DNA of 64,000 nucleotides, from NCBI GenBank assembly GCA_026225235.1, contig JAMFSK010000137.1:122102-186101 (forward strand), written 5' to 3'. This stretch comes from Burkholderiales bacterium. GTDB taxonomy: Bacteria > Pseudomonadota > Gammaproteobacteria > Burkholderiales > Burkholderiaceae. Position 1 is the stretch's first letter. Each line of letters begins with the position of its first letter. The notes beneath the pieces were generated by a model. The model ran no database searches. It was not told where the DNA came from and saw nothing but the letters and a program-made list of their open reading frames with translations. Below, piece by piece: positions 63,581-64,000 of this stretch. The position numbers and the translations under genes were made by a program.

Positions 63581-63702
63581 TACCGGTTTAATCGATGGTC
63601 GCCGTGTGACCACACACTGGCGCTAGGCAACCAGCCTTGGCGAGAGGTTCCCCGCCGTCCACGTCGATGCCGGCCCGATCTTCATCAACGATGGCCCTTT
63701 TT
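63581..63702 (+). pseudogene. Decayed partial duplicate of the GlxA-type gene
   Basis: These 122 bases match 62737-62858 inside the GlxA-type gene without gaps; I count four mismatches. One changes the tryptophan codon in HWRWATS to TAG, so the copy cannot encode the domain. It has no further GlxA sequence on either side, so it is a short internal duplicate. Confidence 0.85.
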
Positions 63703-63750
63703 TTCAAGGGACACGACGAAATGCCGCATCCCTTGCTGACGTGCTGTTGA

Positions 63751-64000
63751 TTAGAGATTTGGGCGTCGATCGCCCAGGCCACCCTTACGCTCTAGAAGCG
63801 CACCGAGTCGCAGGATCGTGGCTTCGTTGAGCCACTTCGATACCAGCTGAATGCCGATAGGCAGGCTTTCCGAGCTGAAGGCGTACGGAACCGAGAGTGC
63901 CGGCAGACCCGTCACATTGAAGGGCGAGGTCGCGCTCATGACGTGCAACCACGAAACCTTCTTGCCGTTGACGACGAGTTCCTGGGCACCGTGAGGCGTA
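63751..64000 (-). CDS. Amidase (amidase-signature family), partial
   Basis: The frame is open to the right edge, so only the last 82 residues are present. ELVVNGKKVSWLHVMSATSPFNVTGLPA-type sequence, GLPALSVPYAFSSESLPIGIQLV, and a C-terminal LRLGALLERKGG match the end of amidase-signature enzymes (Ser-Ser-Lys triad, outside the window). It lies far (40 kb) from the nitrile hydratase operon. Confidence 0.75.
   Translation of the reverse strand, partial: TPHGAQELVVNGKKVSWLHVMSATSPFNVTGLPALSVPYAFSSESLPIGIQLVSKWLNEATILRLGALLERKGGLGDRRPNL

Noticed and set aside
63425..63739. A 104-residue frame across the duplicated GlxA segment
   Set aside because: It reads the duplicate in the wrong frame; the GlxA frame there has a stop codon.

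Overview
The window is high-GC, tightly packed proteobacterial chromosome with no tRNA, rRNA or CRISPR that I can see. Several things point to a Burkholderia/Paraburkholderia-type betaproteobacterium: two DUF4148 exported proteins, a ChvE-GguAB sugar transporter, a stand-alone DUF4096 protein, many LysR/AraC/GlxA regulators, and a mosaic of small catabolic clusters. The genus is inferred from gene content and was not tested by a search.

Layout. 1-6.2 kb: small oxidoreductases and alpha/beta hydrolases with their regulators: QorB-like reductase, an epimerase-DoxX pair facing a TetR gene with two palindromic operators, an SDR, two hydrolases, and a CGNR regulator behind an array of phased boxes. 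6.3-15.3 kb: a DUF4148 protein, then the yfaA-T-S-Q-P operon around a thioester-containing alpha-2-macroglobulin. 15.6-18.5 kb: a NitT/TauT-type ABC importer whose binding-protein gene faces the other two genes across a long hairpin; an Old Yellow Enzyme follows. 20-25.7 kb: a complete cobalt-type nitrile hydratase operon (CobW GTPase, DUF1097 protein, beta, alpha, activator, CbtB, CbtA) followed by a GlxA-type regulator. 26-32.6 kb: a GH43 glycosidase, a probable 2-aminothiazoline-4-carboxylate (ATC) degradation cluster (M20 amidohydrolase, ATC hydrolase, LivJ-like binding protein, LysR), and an AlkB-like dioxygenase. 32.7-37.3 kb: a TonB-dependent receptor with three cysteine pairs next to an exported thioredoxin-like protein. 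37.8-40.2 kb: a sparse region with DUF4096 and two unusual stand-alone receiver domains. 40.2-42.4 kb: small exported peptide, cytochrome b561, molybdopterin oxidoreductase and a DUF5666-like protein. 42.6-46.4 kb: chvE-gguA-gguB. 47-51 kb: broken GNAT gene, phosphoesterase lipoprotein, dihaem cytochrome c peroxidase. 51.2-52.5 kb: gene wreckage. 52.6-57.4 kb: polar amino-acid-type ABC importer, DUF1116 protein and RidA. 57.7-64 kb: DUF4148, GMC oxidoreductase, AraC regulator, MFS transporter, GlxA regulator with a decayed partial copy, and the tail of an amidase.

The most interesting hidden content is not visible as intact open frames. At 51.28-52.21 kb I can reconstruct, across frameshifts and one nonsense codon, the C-terminal part of a polymorphic-type toxin that ends in an ATGA overlap with an Imm27-like immunity gene, itself broken by two frameshifts. 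This wreck abuts an AraC-family C-terminal fragment. Other points are the nitrile hydratase operon carrying its own CbtAB cobalt uptake genes, the ATC cluster, the phased boxes before the CGNR regulator, and a 37-residue exported peptide gene coupled to a cytochrome b gene through a TTGA overlap.
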